Part shown: piece by piece, positions 1 through 7,846 of the stretch
How the letters are laid out: every line of letters starts with the position of its first letter
How positions within the stretch are numbered: the stretch's first letter is position 1
Origin: Bacilli bacterium
GTDB lineage: Bacteria > Bacillota_I > Bacilli_A > RF39 > UBA660
Length of the DNA stretch: 33,722 nt
Assembly (NCBI GenBank): GCA_007117415.1
Contig: SKGN01000012.1
Span: 1 to 33,722 of the forward strand
Direction: 5' to 3'
Program-made: the position numbers and the translations under genes
The notes under the pieces: model-generated
The model's database searches: none
What the model saw: only the letters and a program-made list of their open reading frames with translations
What the model was told of the DNA's origin: nothing

Positions 1-2
1 AT

Positions 3-749
3 ATAGGCTACTGCACCCCATTCACTATTTTTCATTAAATGAGTATCTACTCTATTATCCTCGTGCCATCCATATATAGAATTATTTCTCATATTAAAAG
101 AAAACTCAAAAGCATTTCCTGGGGTAATAAACCCTCTTGATTCAACATTAGGAATACTTTTTATCACATCATTATCAATACTTGCTTCAAATTTAGCTGC
201 CCAAAAACCACTTATTTCAGTACTTCCAAATGTAAACGCTGGATGAACAATATAATTGGTTTGACTATCACCACTATAAGAAGGTGTAGCGTCAATAGTT
301 GTTTCATCAATTGTATTATTGGTTTTATCAATCAAAAATTTAACATTAACATTACCTGCTGTGCCTGTATGGTATCCACTTGCTATTTGATAAGCATACC
401 TTGGTATCCATACCCAAAATGATCCATCCTCTGTTTGAGCATTGGCCCATATTTTATTTTCATAATTATACCAACCGGTATCATCTTCATTAGTATTAAC
501 CCACGTACTACCATTCCATTTAATAGGAGTCATACCTTCTGCTAGTTCGGGCTTATTTACTCCTTTTGCTTCATCATAATAAGCGTATGATCCTCCTGGA
601 GTTTCACCGTTACTTACTACTACTAAACTAGTAAATGTCCCACTTGCTGTTAAGCCAGCCCATTTATTCTTACCATGTATTTCAATACTTGGTTTACCAT
701 TGATGATAGTTACACTTACTGATTCATAGTTCTCATCGCTTATGTTTAA
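3..749 (-). pseudogene. In-frame continuation of the prepilin gene: 249 open codons of an extracellular/adhesin-like domain, truncated by the window edge
   Basis: Reading codons in the prepilin frame below 750 gives LNISDENYESVSVTIINGKPSIEIHGKNKWAGLTASG...DGSFWVWIPRYAYQIASGY...VHPAFTFGSTEISGFWAAKFEASI...LMKNSEWGAVAYI with no stop; checked codon by codon. Whether it is a pseudogene, readthrough product or separate CDS is unresolved. Confidence 0.6.
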
Positions 750-974
750 TTAACTCTCGATATTAATTTCATTTATAGTAGTAGGGTCATAATCATCTAC
801 TTCTAACATTTTATACTCGATTGCTTTTAATACCATTTTAGCATCACTTTCAAATGCATTTATTTTAGCATTATTAATTAAACTAGTTATCGCTGGTATC
901 GCTATGGCTAAAATTATTGCTAAGATAACTATTACCGCTAATAATTCTACTAAGGTAAATCCTTTTTTCATCAT
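750..974 (-). CDS. Type IV / type II secretion prepilin-like protein (N-terminal methylation motif), ending at an in-frame TAA
   Basis: MMKKGFTLVELLAVIVILAIILAIAIPAI is a classic class-3 signal peptide (KG/FTLVE); RBS GGAGG just upstream of the start; the frame continues open past the stop (see next feature). Confidence 0.85.
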   Translation of the reverse strand: MMKKGFTLVELLAVIVILAIILAIAIPAITSLINNAKINAFESDAKMVLKAIEYKMLEVDDYDPTTINEINIES

Positions 975-1053
975 TTCCTCCTTATTTTATAAAAGTTTAT
1001 CATATAAAATTTATTTAATCAATTTTATTATGTCCAATATCTGTCCATATAAT

Positions 1054-1079
1054 AAAAAAAACCTATAAATAGGTTTTTT
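1054..1079 (-). terminator. Intrinsic terminator downstream of ftsZ
   Basis: AAAAAACCTA-TTTA-TAGGTTTTTT hairpin with T-run just after the ftsZ stop. Confidence 0.8.
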
Positions 1080-1088
1080 GGTTATTTT

Positions 1089-2147
1089 TTAAAGACCTCT
1101 TCTATTTCTAATAAAAGGAGGAATATCTAATTCAGAAACAGGTTCTTCACTTTCTTCTATTTGTTCTTGTTCACCTAATACATCTAATAATGGTTCTGTT
1201 TCTTTAGTAAATCCCGTAGCAATAACAGTTACGATTACTTCTTCATTAAGATTTTCATTAATAACAGCTCCAAAGATGGTATTAATATCAGTGTTAGCCG
1301 CTGATCTAACAACTTCAGCTGCATCTTCTACTTCAAATAAAGTTAAGGTTGTTCCGCCTGTTACATTAATTATAGCATTAGTAGCACCATTAATGTTAGC
1401 CTCTAATAACGGACTAGATACAGCTTGTTTAGCCGCTTCAATAGCTCTGTTTTCACCTGATCCAATTCCAATTCCAATTAAAGCATTACCACTTTTTTGC
1501 ATTACCGCTTTTACATCGGCAAAATCTAAATTAACTAATCCTGTAACAGCAATTAAATCTGATATAGATTGAACGCCTCTTCTTAAAACATTATCTACTT
1601 CTCTAAAAGCCTCTAACATTGGTGTAGATTTATCAATTATTTCTCTTAAACGATCATTAGGAATAATAATTAGGGTATCAACGTGTTTTCTTAAAGATTC
1701 TAACCCTTGAATAGCCTGATCCATTCTTTTCTTACCTTCAAACGAGAAAGGTTTAGTAACAATGGCTACTGTTAACGCACCCATTTCTTGCGCTATTTCC
1801 GCTATAACAGGGGCTGCACCCGTTCCAGTTCCACCACCCATTCCACAAGTTACAAACACCATATCAGCGCCATCAATGGCTGCTTTTATAGCATCTTTAG
1901 ATTCTAAAGCGGCTTCTCTTCCTATTTCAGGTTTAGCACCAGCACCTAATCCTTCAGTTATTTTTTCACCTATTTGTAATTTGGTTTCGGCTTTAGAACT
2001 GTTTAAAACTTGTAAATCAGTATTTGTTGCAATAAACTCAACGCCTTTAACACCAGACTCTATCATCCTGTTAACAGCATTGTTCCCAGCACCTCCAACA
2101 CCTACTACTTTTATTTTAGCTAACTGATCCATTTCTAATCCATACAT
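1089..2147 (-). CDS. ftsZ: Cell division protein FtsZ
   Basis: [25 protein letters not shown] tubulin signature, conserved C-terminal peptide [10 protein letters not shown]. Confidence 0.98.
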   Translation of the reverse strand: MYGLEMDQLAKIKVVGVGGAGNNAVNRMIESGVKGVEFIATNTDLQVLNSSKAETKLQIGEKITEGLGAGAKPEIGREAALESKDAIKAAIDGADMVFVTCGMGGGTGTGAAPVIAEIAQEMGALTVAIVTKPFSFEGKKRMDQAIQGLESLRKHVDTLIIIPNDRLREIIDKSTPMLEAFREVDNVLRRGVQSISDLIAVTGLVNLDFADVKAVMQKSGNALIGIGIGSGENRAIEAAKQAVSSPLLEANINGATNAIINVTGGTTLTLFEVEDAAEVVRSAANTDINTIFGAVINENLNEEVIVTVIATGFTKETEPLLDVLGEQEQIEESEEPVSELDIPPFIRNRRGL

Positions 2148-2159
2148 ATATTATCCTCC

Positions 2160-3407
2160 TTAATTGTCAAAAAAGTAACCAAATACCTTTCCTAGTATTG
2201 AATCGTTTGAAATATTTAATACCTTGTTTTTAGGCGACACTAAATCTTCTTGTTTATCATTGTCAAACATTGAATATTCTTTTCCTCTTAAAAGTAACTT
2301 ATCATTGAAATAATTAACAATTCCGGCTACGGAAGAATATTTGTTATCTCTAATCCCTATGGTTTCAATATTCCCTAACCTAGCTTCATTACCAAATACT
2401 TCTTTAATTAAAGATGACATTCCAGGTATTTCAGTCATACCACCTGTAATTATTATATAATTAATTTCCTTATTTGTTAAGAGGGAAGTTTGTTTTTTTG
2501 CAAGTTTTAATATTTCCATTAATCTTGACATAACTATTTCTGATAATTCTTGCTGATTAATTTTCAAATCTCGTTTGTTAATGTTTAAAACTTCATATAC
2601 CTCTTTAGTTTGAGCATAATTTTTGTTAGCTAAGGCAAATTTTTCTTTTAAATTCTTACTTTCTATTTTATCTAATTTAAATATATAGGAAATATCATTA
2701 TCTATATTCTGTCCCCCAATGGTAATTATTTCTGAACTACTAATTATTCCTTGTTCAAATACCGATACCGTTGTCGTTTCAGAACCTATATTAATTATAG
2801 CAGTTACATTTTTATCAGTATCTTTATTACGAAATTGATAATAATCACCAATTGGGCCAATATTAATATCAGTAACCTCTAATCCAAGACTACTTAGAAC
2901 ACTAATAACGGAATGAACGTTTTTTTTAGGGGTAGTAACCATAACGGCATTACAAAATAATTTTTTTCCAACTAATCCTTTAGGATCTTTTAACCCTTTT
3001 TTATTATCAATTCGAAACTCAATTGGTACAATAGTAACTAATTCTTGATCAGATTTTAACTTATTATAAACACAGGCTTGCAATACTCTTATAATATCAT
3101 TACTAGTAACTTTTTTTTCTTGGTTAGTAATTGTTGAAGAACCTGTTGTCTCATTATATTCAGTATAATAAGCTGGTACATTAGCTAAAACTTTATCAAT
3201 TTTAACGCCTAATTTTCCTTCTATTTCAGCGATTATTTTTCTAAGAGAAACAATAACTTCATTAGCGTCCACAATCAAACCTTTTTTTATTCCTTTTGAA
3301 TTAATTGATGAGACTGCAAGAACATTTAATTTACCCTTATGTATTTCGCCAACTAACATTTTTATTGTATTAGAACCAATATCTACACTTGTATATATTT
3401 TTTTCAT
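2160..3407 (-). CDS. ftsA: Cell division protein FtsA
   Basis: Actin-like fold motifs (SVDIGSNTIKMLVGEI, INIGSETTTVSVFEQG, IIITGGMTEIPG); immediately upstream of ftsZ; C-terminal amphipathic ILGKVFGYFF. Confidence 0.95.
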   Translation of the reverse strand: MKKIYTSVDIGSNTIKMLVGEIHKGKLNVLAVSSINSKGIKKGLIVDANEVIVSLRKIIAEIEGKLGVKIDKVLANVPAYYTEYNETTGSSTITNQEKKVTSNDIIRVLQACVYNKLKSDQELVTIVPIEFRIDNKKGLKDPKGLVGKKLFCNAVMVTTPKKNVHSVISVLSSLGLEVTDINIGPIGDYYQFRNKDTDKNVTAIINIGSETTTVSVFEQGIISSSEIITIGGQNIDNDISYIFKLDKIESKNLKEKFALANKNYAQTKEVYEVLNINKRDLKINQQELSEIVMSRLMEILKLAKKQTSLLTNKEINYIIITGGMTEIPGMSSLIKEVFGNEARLGNIETIGIRDNKYSSVAGIVNYFNDKLLLRGKEYSMFDNDKQEDLVSPKNKVLNISNDSILGKVFGYFFDN

Positions 3408-3467
3408 AGCTCATGCTCCTCATAATCTAATTAACATTATACTATAAATGTTATAAATTATAAAGGA

Positions 3468-4169
3468 TTATTCTAAAATTTGAAAATAATTACCCGAATC
3501 TAAATATAATATTCCTTTTTTATTCTCCACGCTAGGTAAAATATTATTGTATTCATTTATTTTTTCAAATTTATATAAAGTTAAATAAACATGATTGCCA
3601 TCATTCATTGATAATAAAAATCTTTCTTTATCAACGTCATTTGGTTTATATTGAATAGAAGAAATTTTTATTTTTATATCTATATCAACCGCGGCCATTT
3701 TATCAACAAAATAATCATAAATAGTATCTGGTATATAATTAATAACTATGGGGATGTGATTAACTCTGTTATCATTAGTTACTACCTCTTTATTCTCTAA
3801 AACGATAATATTATTTTGTTTATCATAGAAAAGTTTTTGATGATTAGTAATAGTAATAAATACTTTGCCAAACCATTTTTTAGCAACGGTTACCTCTTTT
3901 ATATATTCATTGTTTAATAGTCTGTTTCTGATACTTCTGCCAGTAGTAAGAAGAAAACTTGGATAATTATTAATTTTAGCTTGTTCTAAAATTAATTGAT
4001 CATTTAACGGATAATAATAATCATTATTGTTATAAGATACAAAAATATTTTTAATAGGCATGGTAAAAAGAAAATAAAGACCATAACCTATAATGTAAAT
4101 AATAATTAAAAATAATAAAAACTTTATAAACCTTAATCTTCTTCTTCTAACTCTAACCGTTTCTCTCAT
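3468..4169 (-). CDS. ftsQ: Cell division protein FtsQ/DivIB
   Basis: Short basic cytoplasmic N-terminus, one TM, POTRA-like region, position between murB and ftsA. The ORF track starts at TTG 4187; the ATG at 4169 (MRETVRVRRRR) is the likelier start. Confidence 0.85.
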   Translation of the reverse strand: MRETVRVRRRRLRFIKFLLFLIIIYIIGYGLYFLFTMPIKNIFVSYNNNDYYYPLNDQLILEQAKINNYPSFLLTTGRSIRNRLLNNEYIKEVTVAKKWFGKVFITITNHQKLFYDKQNNIIVLENKEVVTNDNRVNHIPIVINYIPDTIYDYFVDKMAAVDIDIKIKISSIQYKPNDVDKERFLLSMNDGNHVYLTLYKFEKINEYNNILPSVENKKGILYLDSGNYFQILE

Positions 4170-4174
4170 ATATA

Positions 4175-5083
4175 TCAAGACTCCCAATTAACAAATTCTT
4201 GCTCTATCATTAGTTCTACTCCATGTTCTTTTAAAACTTTATCTTTAACTTCCATTATTAAATCTCTTACATCTTTAGCCGTAGCGTTACCAATATTAAC
4301 AATAAAGTTAGCATGCTTAGGACTGACCAAGGCTCCCCCTTTTTGATAACCTTTAAAATCACAAACCTCTATTAATCTTCCGGCATAATCATTTTCAGGG
4401 TTTCTAAAGACACTGCCTGCACTAGGATATTCTAGTGGTTGGGTAATTAACCTTTTTTGTTTTCTCTTCTCAATTAATTCCATTATTTCTTTTTTGTCAG
4501 CATTTCTTAACACTATTGTAGCTTCTAAACAAACATAAGTAGGATTTTTTTGTAAAAAAGAAGTACGATAATGAAAATCTAAATCGCTATTATACATATC
4601 TTTTATTTGTAAATTAGGAGTTAAAACTTTTATACTACTTACTATATAGCCCATATCTGATTTATATGCTCCAGCGTTCATATATATAGCCCCACCAACG
4701 GTACCTGGAATTCCAGTGGCAAACTCAAGACCACTAAGACCTAACTTTGACATTTCCATCGCTAATTTCATAAGATTATATCCAGCACCAACCGTAATAA
4801 CAGTATCCTTTTTTTCTAAATAATTAAAATTATCTAACTTAATAATAACACCCTCATATCTATTGTCACTAAAAATGACATTAGATCCATTGCCTAAAAC
4901 TTTATGCTTTATATGATTATCTCTTAGTATTTTAATAAGTTCGACTAATTTTAATATATTATCAGGATAAACCAGTAATGCTACTTCTCCACCTACACGA
5001 TAACTAGTATATTTAGCAATATTAACATTTTCTAAATATCTACCAATTTTTTGAAATCTTATTTCTTTTATGATATCCTTCAC
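4175..5083 (-). CDS. murB: UDP-N-acetylenolpyruvoylglucosamine reductase MurB
   Basis: YTSYRVGGEVALLVYP, LGNGSNVIFSD, GIPGTVGGAIYMNAGAY, PSAGSVFRNP. Confidence 0.97.
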   Translation of the reverse strand: MKDIIKEIRFQKIGRYLENVNIAKYTSYRVGGEVALLVYPDNILKLVELIKILRDNHIKHKVLGNGSNVIFSDNRYEGVIIKLDNFNYLEKKDTVITVGAGYNLMKLAMEMSKLGLSGLEFATGIPGTVGGAIYMNAGAYKSDMGYIVSSIKVLTPNLQIKDMYNSDLDFHYRTSFLQKNPTYVCLEATIVLRNADKKEIMELIEKRKQKRLITQPLEYPSAGSVFRNPENDYAGRLIEVCDFKGYQKGGALVSPKHANFIVNIGNATAKDVRDLIMEVKDKVLKEHGVELMIEQEFVNWES

Positions 5084-5088
5084 TTTTA

Positions 5089-6174
5089 CTATCTCCCATC
5101 TGATAATTCCTTTATTAGCTTATATATTTTAGTAGCGCTATCTTTTATAATCATCTTTTTTAAATTTTGTTTCATTTTGGAATATCTTTTTCCATCTCTA
5201 AAAAGGTCATCTACTTCTCTTAATAAGATATCACCATTCAAATCTTTTTCCTCTATTAATATAGCCGCCTCTTTAGCTTGTAATTCTAAAGCATTCATTA
5301 ATTGATGATTATCAACGACGTGTGGACTAGGGATTAAAATAGTAGGAATATTTAAAGATACAATTTCACTTAAAGTAGTAGCCCCGGCTCTTGAAATCAT
5401 TATGTCAGTAACTTTAATAAGCGACGCTAAATTGTCTAAGTAAGGAACCACTTTTATATTGGACGCTAACTTTAAGTTTTGAAAATCCTCATAATATTTT
5501 TTTCCTGTTATAAATAAGACTTCATAATCTTTATTGTTAAATAATTGTAACATGTTCTTCATTTTTTGATTAATTAACGATGATCCTAAAGATCCCATTA
5601 CAATTAATACTAGTTTTTTTGTATTTGACAAACCTAAAGTGGTTTTATCCATTTTAGGTTTTTTTATTGCTTCTTCACTACATGGATTACCAGTAAAAAC
5701 AACCTTTTTGTCTTCCTTCACATAATTAATAGTATCAGGAAAGGAAATAGCCATTTTATCAACATACTTCACTAAGAAACGATTGGATAAACCCAAAATA
5801 CTATTTTGTTCATGAATTAAAGTTTTATAGCCTAATTTCATAGCCGCATAAATTACCGGTCCGGTAACATAACCGCCAAAACCTACCACAATATCAGGAT
5901 CAAATTCTTTAATTATTTTTTTACTATTCTTAATAGCACTAAAAAAATAACGAAATGTTCGAATATTTTTTAAGGTTATTTTTCGTTCAAAACCCACAAT
6001 AGTTAAGGGTATATATTTAATCCCATGATTAGGAATAATATCTTTTTCCATTCGATTATGGGTTCCAATAAATAAAAATTCACTATTAGGTTCTTCCTCT
6101 TTTATTTTATTAATCATTGCTAATGCAGGATATATATGCCCTCCAGTGCCACCAGCACTTATAATTACACGCAT
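5089..6174 (-). CDS. murG: UDP-GlcNAc:undecaprenyl-PP-MurNAc-pentapeptide GlcNAc transferase MurG
   Basis: MRVIISAGGTGGHIYPALA, HEQNSILGLSNR, ISRAGATTLSE; SD GAGGAGTG precedes the ATG at 6174 (ORF track start 6189). Confidence 0.97.
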   Translation of the reverse strand: MRVIISAGGTGGHIYPALAMINKIKEEEPNSEFLFIGTHNRMEKDIIPNHGIKYIPLTIVGFERKITLKNIRTFRYFFSAIKNSKKIIKEFDPDIVVGFGGYVTGPVIYAAMKLGYKTLIHEQNSILGLSNRFLVKYVDKMAISFPDTINYVKEDKKVVFTGNPCSEEAIKKPKMDKTTLGLSNTKKLVLIVMGSLGSSLINQKMKNMLQLFNNKDYEVLFITGKKYYEDFQNLKLASNIKVVPYLDNLASLIKVTDIMISRAGATTLSEIVSLNIPTILIPSPHVVDNHQLMNALELQAKEAAILIEEKDLNGDILLREVDDLFRDGKRYSKMKQNLKKMIIKDSATKIYKLIKELSDGR

Positions 6175-6242
6175 ATTATCACTCCTCAATATAATTATAT
6201 CATGTATAAATGTTTATATGAAGATACCTATATAAATATGTT

Positions 6243-6788
6243 CTATTTTTGATATATCCTTATCTTTTTATGACCATATTTTTTTTGAGTTATCAATTTT
6301 AATTCACCGTAATTTTCATTTAAATTATCGTTAGTATATTCACATATAACTTGTCCATTAGAATTAAGGATGTTACTAGTGGAAATAAAAGTTAAAATAC
6401 TTGTTAATTTTTTCTCTTCATAGGGTGGATCTAAAAAAACAATATCAAAAATAATTTTATTTTCTTCAAACTTTTTTAAAGCCTTCATATAATCTTGACA
6501 AAGGACAATTGATTTGGATTCAATATCTAAATGCTTTAGATTCTTTTTTAAAACGTTAATAACTTGCTGATTATGATCAATAAAATATACTTTTTCAGCC
6601 CCATTACTTATTGCTTCTATCCCTAAAGATCCGGTTCCAGCAAATAAATCAAGACACAGAGAACCCTTAATTTTTTTATTTAATATAGCAAAAAGTGATT
6701 CCTTTATTCTACTCATAGTAGGTCTTACTCCTTCTATATCAAATCCTTCTATTTTTCTTCTTTTTAACAAACCACTTATTACTCGCAT
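6243..6788 (-). CDS. rsmD: 16S rRNA (guanine966-N2)-methyltransferase RsmD (YlbH)
   Basis: MRVISG, VRPTMSRIKESLFAIL, LDLFAGTGSLGIEAISNGA, DIVFLDPPYE. Confidence 0.95.
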   Translation of the reverse strand: MRVISGLLKRRKIEGFDIEGVRPTMSRIKESLFAILNKKIKGSLCLDLFAGTGSLGIEAISNGAEKVYFIDHNQQVINVLKKNLKHLDIESKSIVLCQDYMKALKKFEENKIIFDIVFLDPPYEEKKLTSILTFISTSNILNSNGQVICEYTNDNLNENYGELKLITQKKYGHKKIRIYQK

Positions 6789-6835
6789 CTTCTTTCCTTT
6801 CTAGTATAAAAATATAAATATCTACTATAATAATA

Positions 6836-6861
6836 TTAGACATTTAAATATAAATGTCTAA
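6836..6861. repeat. 11-bp perfect inverted repeat, 4-nt loop, between ylbF and rsmD
   Basis: TTAGACATTTA-AATA-TAAATGTCTAA. Confidence 0.6.
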
Positions 6862-6877
6862 ACGTTTCTCCTCTCCA

Positions 6878-7198
6878 TTAAAAATCCTGCTGAATGTAGG
6901 ATTTTTGGCATACCTTGATTCCAATTAAGGATGATATTTTTTTATTTAAATATAGTAAAAAATAATGTATTTCGGCTTCTAATAAAAAATATTCTTTTAT
7001 TAATGGATCATCATATAATCTTTTCTTGATAGATATTAACTTACTATCTTCCGTTTGAGAATTATACTCTTCTAATAATAACCTTTTTTCTTTATCTTCT
7101 TTCATTATTTTTTTTAATTTTTTAAATCTCACTATTATTTCTTCATTATTTATCGTGTCAATTAATTCCTCAATTTTTTTATCAATTACATCAATCAT
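6878..7198 (-). CDS. ylbF: YlbF/YmcA family regulator
   Basis: Helical YlbF-family pattern (KKLKKIMKEDKEKRLLLEEYNSQTEDS); syntenic with ylbD/ylbE/rsmD as in Bacillus. Confidence 0.75.
   Translation of the reverse strand: MIDVIDKKIEELIDTINNEEIIVRFKKLKKIMKEDKEKRLLLEEYNSQTEDSKLISIKKRLYDDPLIKEYFLLEAEIHYFLLYLNKKISSLIGIKVCQKSYIQQDF
6880..6906 (-). terminator. Intrinsic terminator overlapping the last codons of ylbF
   Basis: AAAAATCCT...AGGATTTTT stem on both sides of the terminal codons. Confidence 0.65.
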
Positions 7199-7207
7199 TT
7201 CATCACC

Positions 7208-7429
7208 CTATTTTAAAATATTTAATATTTTATTCATAATACTTATTTTTGTTGCAACATCTTCTATTCTATCTGATAATCTTAATTTATATTTTTCTTT
7301 CATTTCTTCAATTAATTCATCAATTCTTTCTGGATTTCGATTTAAATTTTTATACCAATATGAATTTTCACGCACATATCTTTTTAAATTATAATCGTTA
7401 TTAATTTTAAATTGGACATTTAAATTCAT
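7208..7429 (-). CDS. ylbE: YlbE-like protein
   Basis: Short protein with VRENSYWYKNLNRNPERIDEL, resembling the YlbE FLREQPxWYRxLSRNP core; position between ylbD and ylbF. Confidence 0.65.
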   Translation of the reverse strand: MNLNVQFKINNDYNLKRYVRENSYWYKNLNRNPERIDELIEEMKEKYKLRLSDRIEDVATKISIMNKILNILK

Positions 7430-7809
7430 TAATCTTCAAACCTTTGATATAAGGGTCTAGGCCTATATTGATTATTATTATTAGTTTGAGTTTCTGGTTT
7501 TTCGTTTTCTTTAGTTAACATTTGTTGAAACAGCCCAATTCCTTTTTGGAGGGCAGCAATACTAGTTTGTAAACTATCAGCATTTATATTTTTAACCATA
7601 TTAACTAAATCATTTACGGCGTTAGCGTTACTTGAATTTACTTGATCAAGAATGGAATATTTATCCCAAACTTCATTAGAAGGACCATATAAATCCCAAA
7701 TTTCATAAAATTTTTGCCATGTCATTTGGTTGTTTTTTACATAATAAATTAAAGCTGGTTTTTCTTTAACAAAGGATTTAAACTCTTCAATTTTTTTCAC
7801 ATTCATCAC
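7429..7809 (-). CDS. ylbD: YlbD-like protein (family annotated as putative coat protein in Bacillus)
   Basis: VKKIEEFKSFVKEKPALIYYVKNNQMTWQKFYEIWDLYG pattern; neighbour of ylbE/ylbF. Confidence 0.65.
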   Translation of the reverse strand: MMNVKKIEEFKSFVKEKPALIYYVKNNQMTWQKFYEIWDLYGPSNEVWDKYSILDQVNSSNANAVNDLVNMVKNINADSLQTSIAALQKGIGLFQQMLTKENEKPETQTNNNNQYRPRPLYQRFED

Positions 7810-7846
7810 CTTTGTATATTTTATGCTTATTTAATATGATAATTTA

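Noticed and set aside
1276-2127. Plus-strand ORFs of 98 and 121 aa inside ftsZ
   Set aside because: Antisense shadows of the well-supported ftsZ gene; no RBS and atypical composition.
4160-4187. TGA at the end of murB as a possible Trp codon (Mollicutes code)
   Set aside because: TGG is used for Trp throughout and all genes end sensibly with TGA as a stop, so the standard code fits.
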